DNA from: CAJMSU01 sp964650315
GTDB taxonomy: Bacteria > Bacillota_I > Bacilli_A > RF39 > UBA660
Assembly: GCA_964650315.1 (NCBI GenBank)
Contig: CAZYQE010000001.1
Coordinates: forward strand, 114,966-178,965
Reading direction: 5' to 3'
Length of the DNA stretch: 64,000 bases
Both the position numbers and the translations under genes were made by a program. Positions 15,377 through 24,980 of the stretch are shown piece by piece (the stretch's first letter is position 1; each line of letters opens with the position of its first letter). The notes under the pieces are model-generated. The model was not told the origin of the DNA. It searched no databases and saw only the letters and a program-made list of their open reading frames with translations.

Positions 15377-17281
15377 ATGTTTTTTAAAAGAATTGATGAG
15401 CGAATTAGATTAGTATTTTTAATTATGTTATTACTATTTATTTTTATAATACTTAGAGTATTTTATATACAAATGGTAGATTATAAAAAACTAAATAAAT
15501 ATGCATCAGATCTTTGGAGTAGAAATTTACCTATAGAAGCTAATAGAGGAAAAATTCTAGATAGAAATGGAGAAGTACTAGCTGATAATTTAACTACTAC
15601 ATCTTTAGTTTTAATACCTAATCAAATAAAAAACAAAAGAGAGGTTACTAAAGATTTAAGTAATATTTTAAATATTAGTTATAAGGACATGAAAAAACAT
15701 GTTTATAAAAATACTTCTATAGAAAGAGTTCATCCTGAAGGTAGAAGATTATCTTTTGAAGTTGCAGACAAAATATCTAATTTAGATTATGATGGAGTAT
15801 ATTTAGTAAAAGAATCTAAAAGAAATTATCCTAATAAAAACATTTTATCTCATACTTTAGGTTATGTTGGAATAGATAATCAAGGACTTTCTGGACTAGA
15901 GTTAGAATATAATAAATATTTAACTGGTAAAAGTGGTGCGATTAAATATTTTTCTGATGCGAAAGGTAATAAACTTAATTTAAGTGATATTTATGTAGAA
16001 CCTCAAGATGGATTAAATATAAATTTAACTATTGATATTAATATACAAAAAAGTATAGAAAGAGAACTTAATAATGTAGTAGATATGTTTAAACCAGAAA
16101 TGGCACTTGCTATTGTAATGGATCCTAATACTGGAGAAATACTAGGTATGGCATCTCGTCCTGACTATGATCCAAATAACTATCAAAAGTTTTCTAAAAA
16201 AACATTAAGTAGAAATTTACCTATATGGGCATCTTATGAACCAGGATCAACTTTTAAAGTAATCACAACTTCAGCTGCAGTAGAAGAAAAAGTAGTTAAT
16301 TTATTTAAAGATAAATTTTATGATAGTGGTAGTGTTAACGTAGATGGATCAATTTTAAAATGTTGGAAAGCAGGAGGTCATGGAGAACAAACTTTTCTTC
16401 AAGTACTACAAAACTCTTGTAACCCAGGGTTTGTAAAGATGGGACAATTACTTGGTAAAGAAAGATTATTTAAATACATTAACAAGTTTGGTTTTGGAAA
16501 TAAAACAGGAATTGATTTAAATGGAGAAGGCCAAGGTATAATATTTAAACTTAATCAAGTAGGTAATGTAGAGTTAGCTACTAGTGCTTTTGGTCAAGGA
16601 GTTAGTGTTACTCCTATACAACAAGTATCAGCTGTTTCTGCAGTCGTAAATGGAGGTTATTTAAATAGACCATTTATAGTAAAAAGTATTTCTGAAAAAG
16701 AGTCTAATAGTATTATTAAAGAATATAAAAAGAAAAAACTTAGAAAAGTAATAAGTAAAAGAACTTCTTCTATTATGAGATATGGATTAGAAAGTGTAGT
16801 TGCTAAAGGTGGAGGGAAAAGCGCATACATTGAAGGTTATAGAATAGGAGGTAAAACAGGTACTGCTCAAAAAGTTAAAGATGGTAAATATCTAGATAAT
16901 AATTATATTATGTCTTTTATGGCAGTAGTTCCTTCTAACAATCCAAAAGCGGTTCTATATTTAGCAATTGACAACCCTAAAGATACTGCAATGCTTTCAA
17001 GTTACACAACAACACCAATTGCTAGAAGAATTCTTCTAGATATTATAGAAGCACTACATATTAAAAAGCAAAAAGGAGAACTTACTAAAGATTTAGAATG
17101 GAGTGATAAACCTACTTATAAAGTACCTAATTTAATAGGTAAAAATGTAAAAACTATAAAGAAAAAAATTAAACATTTTCATATAGAATATTCAGGTACT
17201 GGTAATACTATAGTAGCTCAATCACCTAATCCAAAAGAGAAATTAGAAGAAGAAGGTACTATAAGAGTATTATTGAAATAA
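15377..17281 (+). CDS. Class B penicillin-binding protein, SpoVD/PBP2-like, with one PASTA domain
   Basis: 634 residues: N-terminal membrane helix (about 11-31), dimerisation domain, transpeptidase domain with STFK (Ser about 291), SCN (about 347-349) and KTGTAQ (Lys about 493), then one PASTA domain from about residue 578 (YKVPNLIGKNVKTIKKKI). The SCN form of the second motif and the single PASTA repeat are like SpoVD of spore formers. It is a monocistronic unit away from rsmH, so it could serve elongation or a developmental wall rather than the divisome. Confidence 0.9.
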   Translation: MFFKRIDERIRLVFLIMLLLFIFIILRVFYIQMVDYKKLNKYASDLWSRNLPIEANRGKILDRNGEVLADNLTTTSLVLIPNQIKNKREVTKDLSNILNISYKDMKKHVYKNTSIERVHPEGRRLSFEVADKISNLDYDGVYLVKESKRNYPNKNILSHTLGYVGIDNQGLSGLELEYNKYLTGKSGAIKYFSDAKGNKLNLSDIYVEPQDGLNINLTIDINIQKSIERELNNVVDMFKPEMALAIVMDPNTGEILGMASRPDYDPNNYQKFSKKTLSRNLPIWASYEPGSTFKVITTSAAVEEKVVNLFKDKFYDSGSVNVDGSILKCWKAGGHGEQTFLQVLQNSCNPGFVKMGQLLGKERLFKYINKFGFGNKTGIDLNGEGQGIIFKLNQVGNVELATSAFGQGVSVTPIQQVSAVSAVVNGGYLNRPFIVKSISEKESNSIIKEYKKKKLRKVISKRTSSIMRYGLESVVAKGGGKSAYIEGYRIGGKTGTAQKVKDGKYLDNNYIMSFMAVVPSNNPKAVLYLAIDNPKDTAMLSSYTTTPIARRILLDIIEALHIKKQKGELTKDLEWSDKPTYKVPNLIGKNVKTIKKKIKHFHIEYSGTGNTIVAQSPNPKEKLEEEGTIRVLLK

Positions 17282-17292
17282 CAAAATCTTTA

Positions 17293-17301
17293 TGTTATAA
17301 T
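17293..17301 (+). promoter_or_regulatory. Extended -10 promoter
   Basis: TGTTATAAT between the PBP gene and the gene at 17328; no clear -35. Confidence 0.5.
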
Positions 17302-17327
17302 ATTAAGCCATCAAGGGGGGTATATAT

Positions 17328-18179
17328 ATGTCTACAAAAAAAGATTTATATACGGCTCAAAGAATAATGGAAGATCCAAATTATAATCGTAAAGATAAAA
17401 TGTTTCATAAAGATTCTCCTATCTATGTTAAATCTAATGAGAAAATACAAAACTATCAAAAATACTTAGAAAAAAGAAAAAAAGTATTAAGTGTAATTTC
17501 TTCATCAGATCAATTACTAGATATGATATCTAGTGGTACTAAAGAAATAGACGCTTACGATATAAGTAGATTTCCTAAATATTATATGGGTTTAAAATTC
17601 GCAGGAGTACAGTCTTTAGATAGAGATAAATATATTAATTTCTTTTATGAAGGAGATAAAAGAGCATATTTATATGATAGAATGTATGAAAAAATGAGAG
17701 ATACTCTAAATGATAGAGATAAAGAGTTTTGGGATGGATTATTTAATTTTTATGATTGGAATGAAATATCTAATTCATCATTATTCTCTAACGAAACAAT
17801 ATCAGTATCTGATGTTATTAACCAAAATAAATATTTAGATAAAAATCATTATGATGAATTAAAAGATTTAATTACTGATGTAGATGTAGATATATATGAA
17901 GGAGATATTTTAGAAATATCAAAAGTATTTAAAGAAAAATATGATTTAATATATATGTCAAATATTATTAAATATTTATATGAAAATAATTATAATCTTA
18001 AAGACTATAAAAATATGTTAAAAAAATTAAGAATGACTAGAAGTGGAATTAGTTTAACATATTTAAATGGTATAAATGAAGTAATAAGAGATGAGTTTAA
18101 AGGTATTGATTATAGAATAGAAGAATTTGAAGATTCAAAATCAGGAGTACTAGTTTACAAAAGAAGAAAGAAAAAGTAG
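17328..18179 (+). CDS. DUF3419-like S-adenosylmethionine-dependent methyltransferase-fold protein
   Basis: 283 residues, ribosome site of six G followed by T. The centre has VISSSDQLLDMISSGTKEIDAYDISRF, where a hydrophobic strand and acidic residues fit the SAM-binding strands of the DUF3419/BtaA group, and YDLIYMSNIIKYLYEN fits the later strand. In BtaA-type proteins such domains transfer the aminocarboxypropyl group of SAM; whether this one does so is unknown. Single gene with its own extended -10 promoter and weak terminator. Confidence 0.6.
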   Translation: MSTKKDLYTAQRIMEDPNYNRKDKMFHKDSPIYVKSNEKIQNYQKYLEKRKKVLSVISSSDQLLDMISSGTKEIDAYDISRFPKYYMGLKFAGVQSLDRDKYINFFYEGDKRAYLYDRMYEKMRDTLNDRDKEFWDGLFNFYDWNEISNSSLFSNETISVSDVINQNKYLDKNHYDELKDLITDVDVDIYEGDILEISKVFKEKYDLIYMSNIIKYLYENNYNLKDYKNMLKKLRMTRSGISLTYLNGINEVIRDEFKGIDYRIEEFEDSKSGVLVYKRRKKK

Positions 18180-18191
18180 TACTCTTTTTTA
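18171..18191 (+). terminator. Weak intrinsic terminator
   Basis: AAAAAGT and ACTCTTTTTT form a short stem with one mismatch, followed by T. Overlaps the stop codon. Confidence 0.5.
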
Positions 18192-18225
18192 TTTATATGA
18201 TAAAATTAAATAAAGGAGTATCTAT

Positions 18226-19704
18226 ATGGAGTATAAGTCAAGTAATGAATTTATAAAAAAAATAGAAACTAATAATTATGAATTAGGTAGTTTTGATATT
18301 TATTTGGAAAATATAAGAAATATTATAAAGACAAATGAAAATATAGAATTAGAAGAAGTAGATCAATTACTTAGTACTATTCCAACACAGTATAGAGCAG
18401 CTATTGTTTCTAAAAAAGATAATACTTTAATTGGATTCATTGGTGTTTATAATATTGATAATAAGAATAGTAAGGGTAGAGTTTATTTTGAAGTAAATAG
18501 AGATTTATCTAAAGAAGAACAAGAAGAAATATATAATGAGTACTATAAATTTTTAAAGGATACTTTAAATATAGAAAATATAGAAGATAAAAAATATATT
18601 AGTCCCAATAAAGTAGAAAGAGAAACTAGTATAATAAAAGCTTCTAATATAGTTTTACCTAAAAGTAATTTAAAAATAGGTGTTGATGATAAAATATTAG
18701 AAGAATATAGGGAGTATTATGATATTCCTAATTTAAGTATGCCAATTACTATTATGGATGGTGATAATGTTGTTGGTATTGTTGGTTTATCTAATTTACT
18801 TTGGGCTAATAAAAGAGCTAATTTAAATATATTTTTAGATAAGAATATAGATGATGATATAGCAATAGAGTTAGGTAGTAAAATAATAGATGATTATTTA
18901 GACTATATTCATAGTAGTAGTTTATATAATGTTACTACTTCTGTTAGTGGATCTAATAAAAATATATTAGAGATAATGAATAATAGTAATATGAACTATT
19001 ATGGAAGTATTCCATATTCTGAAATGTTTAATGATAAAGTAGAAACTAAATATATGTTTCAACATGTTCCAAATATGAAAAAAGAAAATGGTATATATCT
19101 ACCAGAAAATAATATTTTAAATGCAGATAATGCCATAAAAGAAGAAAAAGAAGTATTAGATTTAAATAATGGTTATAGAGCAATATCCCCTAGAGCATTT
19201 GGTAAAGAAAATATAGATTTAAAAGAAACAGTAAAAAGTCATATAAATGCATTACAACATAGAGAAGATTTTGCTTCTCCATTAGGTGAAGATAAATACT
19301 TTATACAAGAAGGAAATGGTAAATATGGTATATCTAAAGCTCTAGCGAATTATTCTTATGTTTTATTTGATAGTAATAATAATTATGCAGGATATATAAA
19401 TATCTTAAGAGAAAATGCTAATCATAAGAATGCAGAAATAGAAATAGGTATTAAACCAGAAATTCAACATATGGGATTAGGTAAAGAATTATTAAATAGT
19501 TTTTATAATGAATTATTTAGAAGAGGTTATGCTAGTGTTACAAGTGCTATATTTGAATTTAATAAACCATCTTTAAAACTACATGAAAAAGTTGCTGAGT
19601 TTAATGGTACTAGAATAGATTCATATTTTATTAATGGCAGACTTTGGGATATGAATTTTTATAGTAAAGTTAATCCAGAATTAGAAAGTAGTAAAGTTAA
19701 ATAG
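18226..19704 (+). CDS. Multi-domain GNAT acetyltransferase
   Basis: 492 residues that appear to hold three GNAT-like units. Unit one (about 50-115) has IGFIGVYNIDNKNSKGRVYFEV; unit two (about 180-270) has VVGIVGLSNLLWANKRANLNIFL; unit three (about 310-480) is most complete, with YAGYINILRE, IEIGIKPEIQHMGLGKELL (acetyl-CoA loop) and NKPSLKLHEK. The first two seem degenerate. The substrate is unknown. First gene of a tight run ending with mnmA. Fused GNATs are uncommon but known. Confidence 0.75.
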   Translation: MEYKSSNEFIKKIETNNYELGSFDIYLENIRNIIKTNENIELEEVDQLLSTIPTQYRAAIVSKKDNTLIGFIGVYNIDNKNSKGRVYFEVNRDLSKEEQEEIYNEYYKFLKDTLNIENIEDKKYISPNKVERETSIIKASNIVLPKSNLKIGVDDKILEEYREYYDIPNLSMPITIMDGDNVVGIVGLSNLLWANKRANLNIFLDKNIDDDIAIELGSKIIDDYLDYIHSSSLYNVTTSVSGSNKNILEIMNNSNMNYYGSIPYSEMFNDKVETKYMFQHVPNMKKENGIYLPENNILNADNAIKEEKEVLDLNNGYRAISPRAFGKENIDLKETVKSHINALQHREDFASPLGEDKYFIQEGNGKYGISKALANYSYVLFDSNNNYAGYINILRENANHKNAEIEIGIKPEIQHMGLGKELLNSFYNELFRRGYASVTSAIFEFNKPSLKLHEKVAEFNGTRIDSYFINGRLWDMNFYSKVNPELESSKVK

Positions 19705-19722
19705 TATTTAGGAGTTGATAAA

Positions 19723-20463
19723 ATGAAACCAACTATTGGGGTTGTACCAAGATATAAAAAGCTAGAAACTGATGTAGCTGTAGTTTATATATCAGAAAGG
19801 ACAAGAAGATCATTACAAAAGGCAGGAGCTAATGTTAATTTAATAATGCCTGTTCAGGATATAGATAATATAGATTCTAAAACAGATGAATTTAAAGAAT
19901 TTAGTATAGAAGAGAAAAAATCAATAGATGATATATTAGATAATTGTGATGCATTACTAATACCAGGAGGTTCTAAATCTACTCCATATGATAGATATCT
20001 TTTAGAACAAGCTATAATAAGAAAAATGCCTGTATTAGGTATTTGTTTAGGTATGCAAGTAATGAGTTTTTATAAAGAAAATATTGAATTAAAAGATATT
20101 AACTCTAATATTAATCATTATCCAAATAATGAAATAAATCAAATAGCTCATAAAATCAAAATAGATAAAAATTCTAAGTTATTTAACTTAATAGGTGAAG
20201 AAGAGATAGACGTAAATAGTTTTCATAGAAAATGTATAACTAAAAATAGTATTTATAATAATGTTGCTGCTAGTGAAGATGGTGTTATAGAAGCTATAGA
20301 ATTACCTGGAGATGTATTTAATATAGGAGTACAATGGCATCCAGAAATTAATTATGATTTTGATATCAATTCAAGAATTATAATGAATGGTTTTGTAGAA
20401 GCAGCAAAAATATATAAAGAAAATAAAAATAAAGAATTAGTAACTATGGGGGAAATAATATGA
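19723..20463 (+). CDS. Class I glutamine amidotransferase / gamma-glutamyl hydrolase-like (peptidase C26)
   Basis: 246 residues. Catalytic triad motifs are visible: GICLGMQVMSF with the nucleophilic Cys, and QWHPE with His and Glu. The oxyanion segment ALLIPGGSKSTPYD and the N-terminal PTIGVVPRYKK match the PuuD/C26 group, which cleaves gamma-glutamyl bonds. The actual substrate is not evident. It lies 18 nt after the GNAT gene and overlaps the next gene by 4 nt (ATGA). Confidence 0.85.
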   Translation: MKPTIGVVPRYKKLETDVAVVYISERTRRSLQKAGANVNLIMPVQDIDNIDSKTDEFKEFSIEEKKSIDDILDNCDALLIPGGSKSTPYDRYLLEQAIIRKMPVLGICLGMQVMSFYKENIELKDINSNINHYPNNEINQIAHKIKIDKNSKLFNLIGEEEIDVNSFHRKCITKNSIYNNVAASEDGVIEAIELPGDVFNIGVQWHPEINYDFDINSRIIMNGFVEAAKIYKENKNKELVTMGEII

Positions 20464-21035
20464 GAATAGGCGTAGATATAGATGGAGTTTTAACTGATGA
20501 ACATCAATATATAATAGATCATGGATCAAAGTATTTTTCTGATCACAATAGAGAATATAGTATTAATTATAATGGCAGTGATTTTTGTGAAGTATTTAAT
20601 GCAAGTGAAGAAGAATGTAGTGATTTTTATGATGATAGATTAGTTGATTACTTAGATTATGTACATATGAGAGATTATGCTAGTGAAGTAATTAATAAAT
20701 TAAAAGATGAATCTCATGAAATATATTTTATAACAGCTAGGTATTTACCAAAATTTGAATATGAAAGTCAATTGACTATTCAAGATAAAACAAAAAATTG
20801 GTTAAAGAAAAATAATGTTAAGTATGATGATGTTATATTTAATTATAAAAAAGCAGATGTTGTAAAAGAATTAAATATTGATTTAATGATAGAAGATCAT
20901 GTAAAAAATATAGAAGAAATTTCTAAAATCATACCAGTATTTTGTTATGATCATCCATATAATAGAGAAGTTAATAATGATAATATAACTAGAGTATATA
21001 GTTGGTATGATATATATGATAAAATAAATAATTGA
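20460..21035 (+). CDS. HAD-superfamily 5'-nucleotidase-like hydrolase
   Basis: 191 residues with HAD motif I at the N-terminus (IGVDIDGVLTDE, nucleophile Asp), motif II FITAR, and motif III/IV in NIDLMIEDHVKNIEEIS. The pattern is that of the NT5C/YqfW-like nucleotidase group acting on (deoxy)nucleoside monophosphates or related small phosphates. Start overlaps the amidotransferase stop. Part of the 18.2-22.1 kb operon. Confidence 0.8.
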   Translation: MRIGVDIDGVLTDEHQYIIDHGSKYFSDHNREYSINYNGSDFCEVFNASEEECSDFYDDRLVDYLDYVHMRDYASEVINKLKDESHEIYFITARYLPKFEYESQLTIQDKTKNWLKKNNVKYDDVIFNYKKADVVKELNIDLMIEDHVKNIEEISKIIPVFCYDHPYNREVNNDNITRVYSWYDIYDKINN

Positions 21036-21045
21036 AGGTGATTAT

Positions 21046-22149
21046 ATGAAAAAAGTAGTAATTGGCATGTCTGGTGGTGTAGATAGTAGTGTTGCTGCTA
21101 TTATATTACAGAAACAAGGTTATGAAGTAATTGGGTTATTTATGAGAAATTGGGACTCTTTAGCAGATGGAGAGATAGATGGGGCTCCAACTACTGAACA
21201 AGGTATTTGTCCACAAGAAGTTGATTATAAAGATGCAAAAAAAGTTTGTGAAAAACTAAATATTCCACTACATAGAAAAGATTTTATTAAAGAATACTGG
21301 GATTATGTATTTACATACTTTTTAGATGAATTAAAAAAGGGGCGTACTCCAAATCCAGATATTATGTGTAATAAATATATAAAGTTTGATATGTTCAAAC
21401 AAGAAGCAGAAAAACTAGGAGCAGATTATATTGCTACTGGTCATTATGCTAGAATTAAAGATGGGAAATTATTAAGAGGAGTAGATAGTAATAAAGATCA
21501 AACTTATTTCTTATGTCAAGTAAGTAAAGACCAATTTAAAAATGTATTATTTCCAATAGGAGATATGAATAAAAGTGAAGTAAGAAAGATTGCAGAAGAA
21601 TATGATTTAGTAACAGCAGATAAAAAAGATTCTACAGGAATATGTTTTATTGGAGAAAGAAATTTTAGAAACTTTTTAAAAAATTATTTACCAAATCAGC
21701 CAGGTGAGATTGTTAATATAGATACTAATGAAGTAGTTGGTAAGCATGTAGGTTTAATGAATTATACTATTGGTCAAAGAAGAGGTCTAAATATTGGTGG
21801 TACTAAAGATAGAATGTTTGTAGTAGGAAAAGATTTAGATAAAAACATATTATATATTTGTACTGGTAACGAAGATTATTTAATTAGTGATAGTTGTATA
21901 ATTAATGAAATAAATTATCTAGGTGATGAGAAGATTACTAAATGTAGTGCTAAATTTAGATATAGATCTAATGATGTAGAAGTTGAACTTGAATGGTTAG
22001 ATAATAATGAAATATTAGTAAAATATCCACAAGGTTTTAAATCAGTTACTCCAGGACAAGCATGTGTTTTATATAATGGTGAAGAATGTCTTGGTGGAGG
22101 AATTATTAAAGAAGTTAGAAAAAATAATGAAAAACTTTGGTATTTATAA
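21046..22149 (+). CDS. mnmA: tRNA-specific 2-thiouridylase MnmA
   Basis: 367 residues. The PP-loop GMSGGVDSSVAA at the N-terminus binds ATP; GRTPNPDIMCNKYIKF carries the first catalytic Cys and DSTGICFIGERNF the second. The C-terminal domain shows GQRRGLNIGG. It puts sulfur on U34 of tRNA for Lys, Glu and Gln. Length is standard. It ends the operon and has a typical ribosome site (GAAGGTGAT). Confidence 0.96.
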   Translation: MKKVVIGMSGGVDSSVAAIILQKQGYEVIGLFMRNWDSLADGEIDGAPTTEQGICPQEVDYKDAKKVCEKLNIPLHRKDFIKEYWDYVFTYFLDELKKGRTPNPDIMCNKYIKFDMFKQEAEKLGADYIATGHYARIKDGKLLRGVDSNKDQTYFLCQVSKDQFKNVLFPIGDMNKSEVRKIAEEYDLVTADKKDSTGICFIGERNFRNFLKNYLPNQPGEIVNIDTNEVVGKHVGLMNYTIGQRRGLNIGGTKDRMFVVGKDLDKNILYICTGNEDYLISDSCIINEINYLGDEKITKCSAKFRYRSNDVEVELEWLDNNEILVKYPQGFKSVTPGQACVLYNGEECLGGGIIKEVRKNNEKLWYL

Positions 22150-22215
22150 TTTACAAAGTGATTATGTAAACTTTTGTCTAAATTAGTTTATTCTTTCATA
22201 TTGTATAATTATTTA

Positions 22216-22224
22216 TGATATAAT
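22216..22224 (+). promoter_or_regulatory. Extended -10 promoter of mraY
   Basis: TGATATAAT, 26 nt before the mraY start; no convincing -35. Confidence 0.5.
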
Positions 22225-22249
22225 ATTTCAGAGGAATGGAGATGAAAAA

Positions 22250-23230
22250 ATGCTATTATTAACTAAAGCAATTGTTGCTATAATGTTGGGATTTTTATCA
22301 TCAGCAGTATTAGGACTAATTTTAGTTCCATTATTAAAAAAATTAAAAGTAGGTCAAAAAATAAGTGTTTTTGTAAGAGATGCACATCGTAAAAAAGAAG
22401 GAACACCTACTATGGGTGGTTTAATATTTATTATTCCTACTGTATTTGTAGTATTGTTTTTATTACTTACTCATAAAATAGCATATACATCTAATTTAGG
22501 AATAGTATTATTAGTATTTATTGGGTATGCATGTATTGGTTTCTTGGATGATTTTTTATCTATTAGAAGAGGTAAAAATGAAGGATTAACAGATTATCAG
22601 AAACTATTAATGCAAGTATTAATTGCGATAGGATTTTTCTATATCTATATGAAAAATGGTGGTCAAACATCATGGGTTGTTGGAACACTTCATTTAGATT
22701 TAGAAATGAGTTGGTTATATGGATTATTTATACTATTCGTATTAGTTGGAGCATCTAATGCAGTGAATTTAACTGATGGATTAGATGGACTGGCTGGAGG
22801 ATTATCAGCTATTGCCTTTATTGCTTTTAGTTTGATATCTTTAATGGTTGGTTTTGAAGATATTGGAGTATTTGGTTTAATATTAGTTGGTAGTATAGTA
22901 GGATTCTTAATATATAATACACATCCAGCTAAGATATTTATGGGAGATACTGGTTCTCTAGCTCTAGGAGCCGCTATGGGAGCAATCGCAATTCTAACTC
23001 ATAGAGAATTAACTTTATTAGTAGTTGCAGGTATCTTTGTTATTGAAACATTAAGTGTTATTATTCAAGTAATTTGGTTATATTTATTTAAGAAAAAATT
23101 ATTCTTAATGACACCACTACATCATCATTTTGAAAAACTAGGATGGAGTGAGACTGATATAGTTAAATTATTCTGGGTAGGCGGATTAATCCTTGCTATG
23201 GCAGGAATAATATTTGGTGTTTGGTTATAA
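22250..23230 (+). CDS. mraY: Phospho-N-acetylmuramoyl-pentapeptide transferase MraY
   Basis: 326 residues and about ten membrane helices. Signatures: KKEGTPTMGGLIF, GFLDDFL with the Asp pair, NAVNLTDGLDGLAGG, and MTPLHHHFEKLGWSE. It makes lipid I by transferring phospho-MurNAc-pentapeptide from UDP to undecaprenyl phosphate at the inner face of the membrane. It is separated from the rsmH cluster by 19 kb, so the dcw cluster is split in this genome. Confidence 0.96.
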   Translation: MLLLTKAIVAIMLGFLSSAVLGLILVPLLKKLKVGQKISVFVRDAHRKKEGTPTMGGLIFIIPTVFVVLFLLLTHKIAYTSNLGIVLLVFIGYACIGFLDDFLSIRRGKNEGLTDYQKLLMQVLIAIGFFYIYMKNGGQTSWVVGTLHLDLEMSWLYGLFILFVLVGASNAVNLTDGLDGLAGGLSAIAFIAFSLISLMVGFEDIGVFGLILVGSIVGFLIYNTHPAKIFMGDTGSLALGAAMGAIAILTHRELTLLVVAGIFVIETLSVIIQVIWLYLFKKKLFLMTPLHHHFEKLGWSETDIVKLFWVGGLILAMAGIIFGVWL

Positions 23231-23252
23231 AGACTTTAAAGTCTTTTTTTTT
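23229..23252 (+). terminator. Intrinsic terminator after mraY
   Basis: Perfect palindrome AAAGACTTTAAAGTCTTT running into T9; overlaps the stop codon. Confidence 0.8.
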
Positions 23253-23284
23253 ATGTTCCTAAATATAATTAATTAGGTGATTAC

Positions 23285-24370
23285 ATGAAAAAATATGATA
23301 AAGTCTTATTTTTATCAGTAATATTAATATCTATATTTGGGCTTATTATGATATATTCAGCTTCTAGTATATGGGCTAATTATAAATTTCATGATAGTTT
23401 TCATTATTTAAAATATCAATTTATTTTTTTAATACTTGGAATTATTATAATGATATTTATATCTAAAATAGATTATAAGTTTTATTATAAAAACTCTAAT
23501 AAGATATTACTTATATGTTTTATACTTTTAATATTAGTATTAATACCAGGTATAGGAAGTATTAGAAATGGTAGTAGAAGTTGGTTTGGTATAGGTCCAT
23601 TAGGAGTACAACCTAGTGAAGCAGCTAAGCTAGGTATGATTATATTTACTAGTAAATATTTAACTAATAGTAATAAATTTCTTAAAAGTTATAAAAAGGG
23701 TGTATTCCCAATATTAGGTATATTATTAATATTATTTGGTCTTATTATGTTACAACCTGATCTAGGTACAGGAGTTATCTTAGTATTATCAATTATACTC
23801 TTATTATTTATTGCTGGTGTAAATATGAAATTCTTTTTTGGTATTGGAATAATAGGCCTTATTGGAATAATACTTCTAATTATAATTGCTCCTTATAGAA
23901 TGGATAGAATAACTTCATTTATAGATCCTTGGAATGATCCTTTAGGTACTGGTTTTCAAATAATACAGAGTTTATATGCAATTGGTCCAGGAGGACTTCT
24001 AGGTAATGGATTTTCTAATTCTATACAAAAACAATTCTATTTACCAGAACCACAAACAGATTTTATATTCTCAATTATTTCAGAAGAATTTGGAGTAGTA
24101 GGTTCATTTATAGTAGTAGGATTATTTTCTCTTATACTTTATCGTGGTATAAAAATAGCTCTTAATACAAAAGATAGTTTTTCTAAATATTTAGCATTTG
24201 GTTTAATTTTTCAAATAATATTTCAAACTCTTATGAACTTAATGGTAGTAATAGGTTTAATCCCAGTAACAGGAGTAACTTTACCATTCATTTCTTATGG
24301 TGGAAGTTCACTACTTATTAGTATGGTATCTATGGGAATACTTTTAAATATTAGTAGAAATAATATATAA
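23285..24370 (+). CDS. ftsW: SEDS glycosyltransferase FtsW/RodA
   Basis: 361 residues with about ten membrane helices. The SEDS family is shown by LIMIYSASS near the start, GSRSWFGIGPLGVQPSEAAKLG, LQPDLGTGVIL, and the C-terminal GVTLPFISYGGSSLL. SEDS proteins polymerise lipid II with a class B PBP partner, two of which are encoded in this window. FtsW rather than RodA is suggested by the place just after mraY; sequence alone does not settle it. Confidence 0.88.
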   Translation: MKKYDKVLFLSVILISIFGLIMIYSASSIWANYKFHDSFHYLKYQFIFLILGIIIMIFISKIDYKFYYKNSNKILLICFILLILVLIPGIGSIRNGSRSWFGIGPLGVQPSEAAKLGMIIFTSKYLTNSNKFLKSYKKGVFPILGILLILFGLIMLQPDLGTGVILVLSIILLLFIAGVNMKFFFGIGIIGLIGIILLIIIAPYRMDRITSFIDPWNDPLGTGFQIIQSLYAIGPGGLLGNGFSNSIQKQFYLPEPQTDFIFSIISEEFGVVGSFIVVGLFSLILYRGIKIALNTKDSFSKYLAFGLIFQIIFQTLMNLMVVIGLIPVTGVTLPFISYGGSSLLISMVSMGILLNISRNNI

Positions 24371-24417
24371 TTTTTATAAATAATATGATAAAATAATATT
24401 ACTAAAGAGGTGGTATT

Positions 24418-24906
24418 ATGAAAAGAGTAGATAAAACTAATTACTACTTAGATATCGCAGAAGCAGTATTAGAAAGAGGTACATGTTTAAGAAGAAATTT
24501 TGGGGCTATTATAGTTAAGAATGATGAGATTATTTCTACTGGGTATGTTGGTGCGCCCCGTGGTAGAAAGAATTGTTGTGACCTAAAATATTGTACTAGA
24601 GAAAAACTTAATGTCCCTCGTGGAGAAAGATATGAATTATGTAGAAGTGTACATGCAGAACAAAATGCTATTATAAGCGCAGATAGAAAGAGTATGATAG
24701 GTTCTACATTATATTTAGTAGGTAAGAATTATAAAGATGATAAATATGTAGAAAAAGCAAGGCCATGTGCTTTATGTAAAAAAATGATTATTAATGCTGG
24801 AATTAAAGAAGTTATAGTTAGAGATACTAAAACTAAATATACTAAAATATTAGTTGAAGATTTTATTAAGAATGATGAAAGTTTAGATAAAGTATTAGGT
24901 TATTAA
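24418..24906 (+). CDS. dCMP deaminase family protein (ComEB-like)
   Basis: 162 residues with the zinc-deaminase motifs HAEQNAI and PCALCKKMI (His, Glu and two Cys), plus GAPRGRKNC near the N-terminus as in bacterial dCMP deaminases. It converts dCMP to dUMP for dTTP supply. Ribosome site AAGAGGTGGT. Monocistronic. A related cytidine deaminase role is possible but less likely. Confidence 0.9.
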   Translation: MKRVDKTNYYLDIAEAVLERGTCLRRNFGAIIVKNDEIISTGYVGAPRGRKNCCDLKYCTREKLNVPRGERYELCRSVHAEQNAIISADRKSMIGSTLYLVGKNYKDDKYVEKARPCALCKKMIINAGIKEVIVRDTKTKYTKILVEDFIKNDESLDKVLGY

Positions 24907-24980
24907 TACTTTACACTAAATTGTTTCTAACTTCTTGACTAATATGGGATAAACATATTATCATTATTAAGAGGTGTATT

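Noticed and set aside
17314..17319. Run of six G upstream of the gene at 17328, considered as a third switchable promoter
   Set aside because: It lies after the -10 and next to the start codon, where it serves as ribosome site; it is not between promoter elements.
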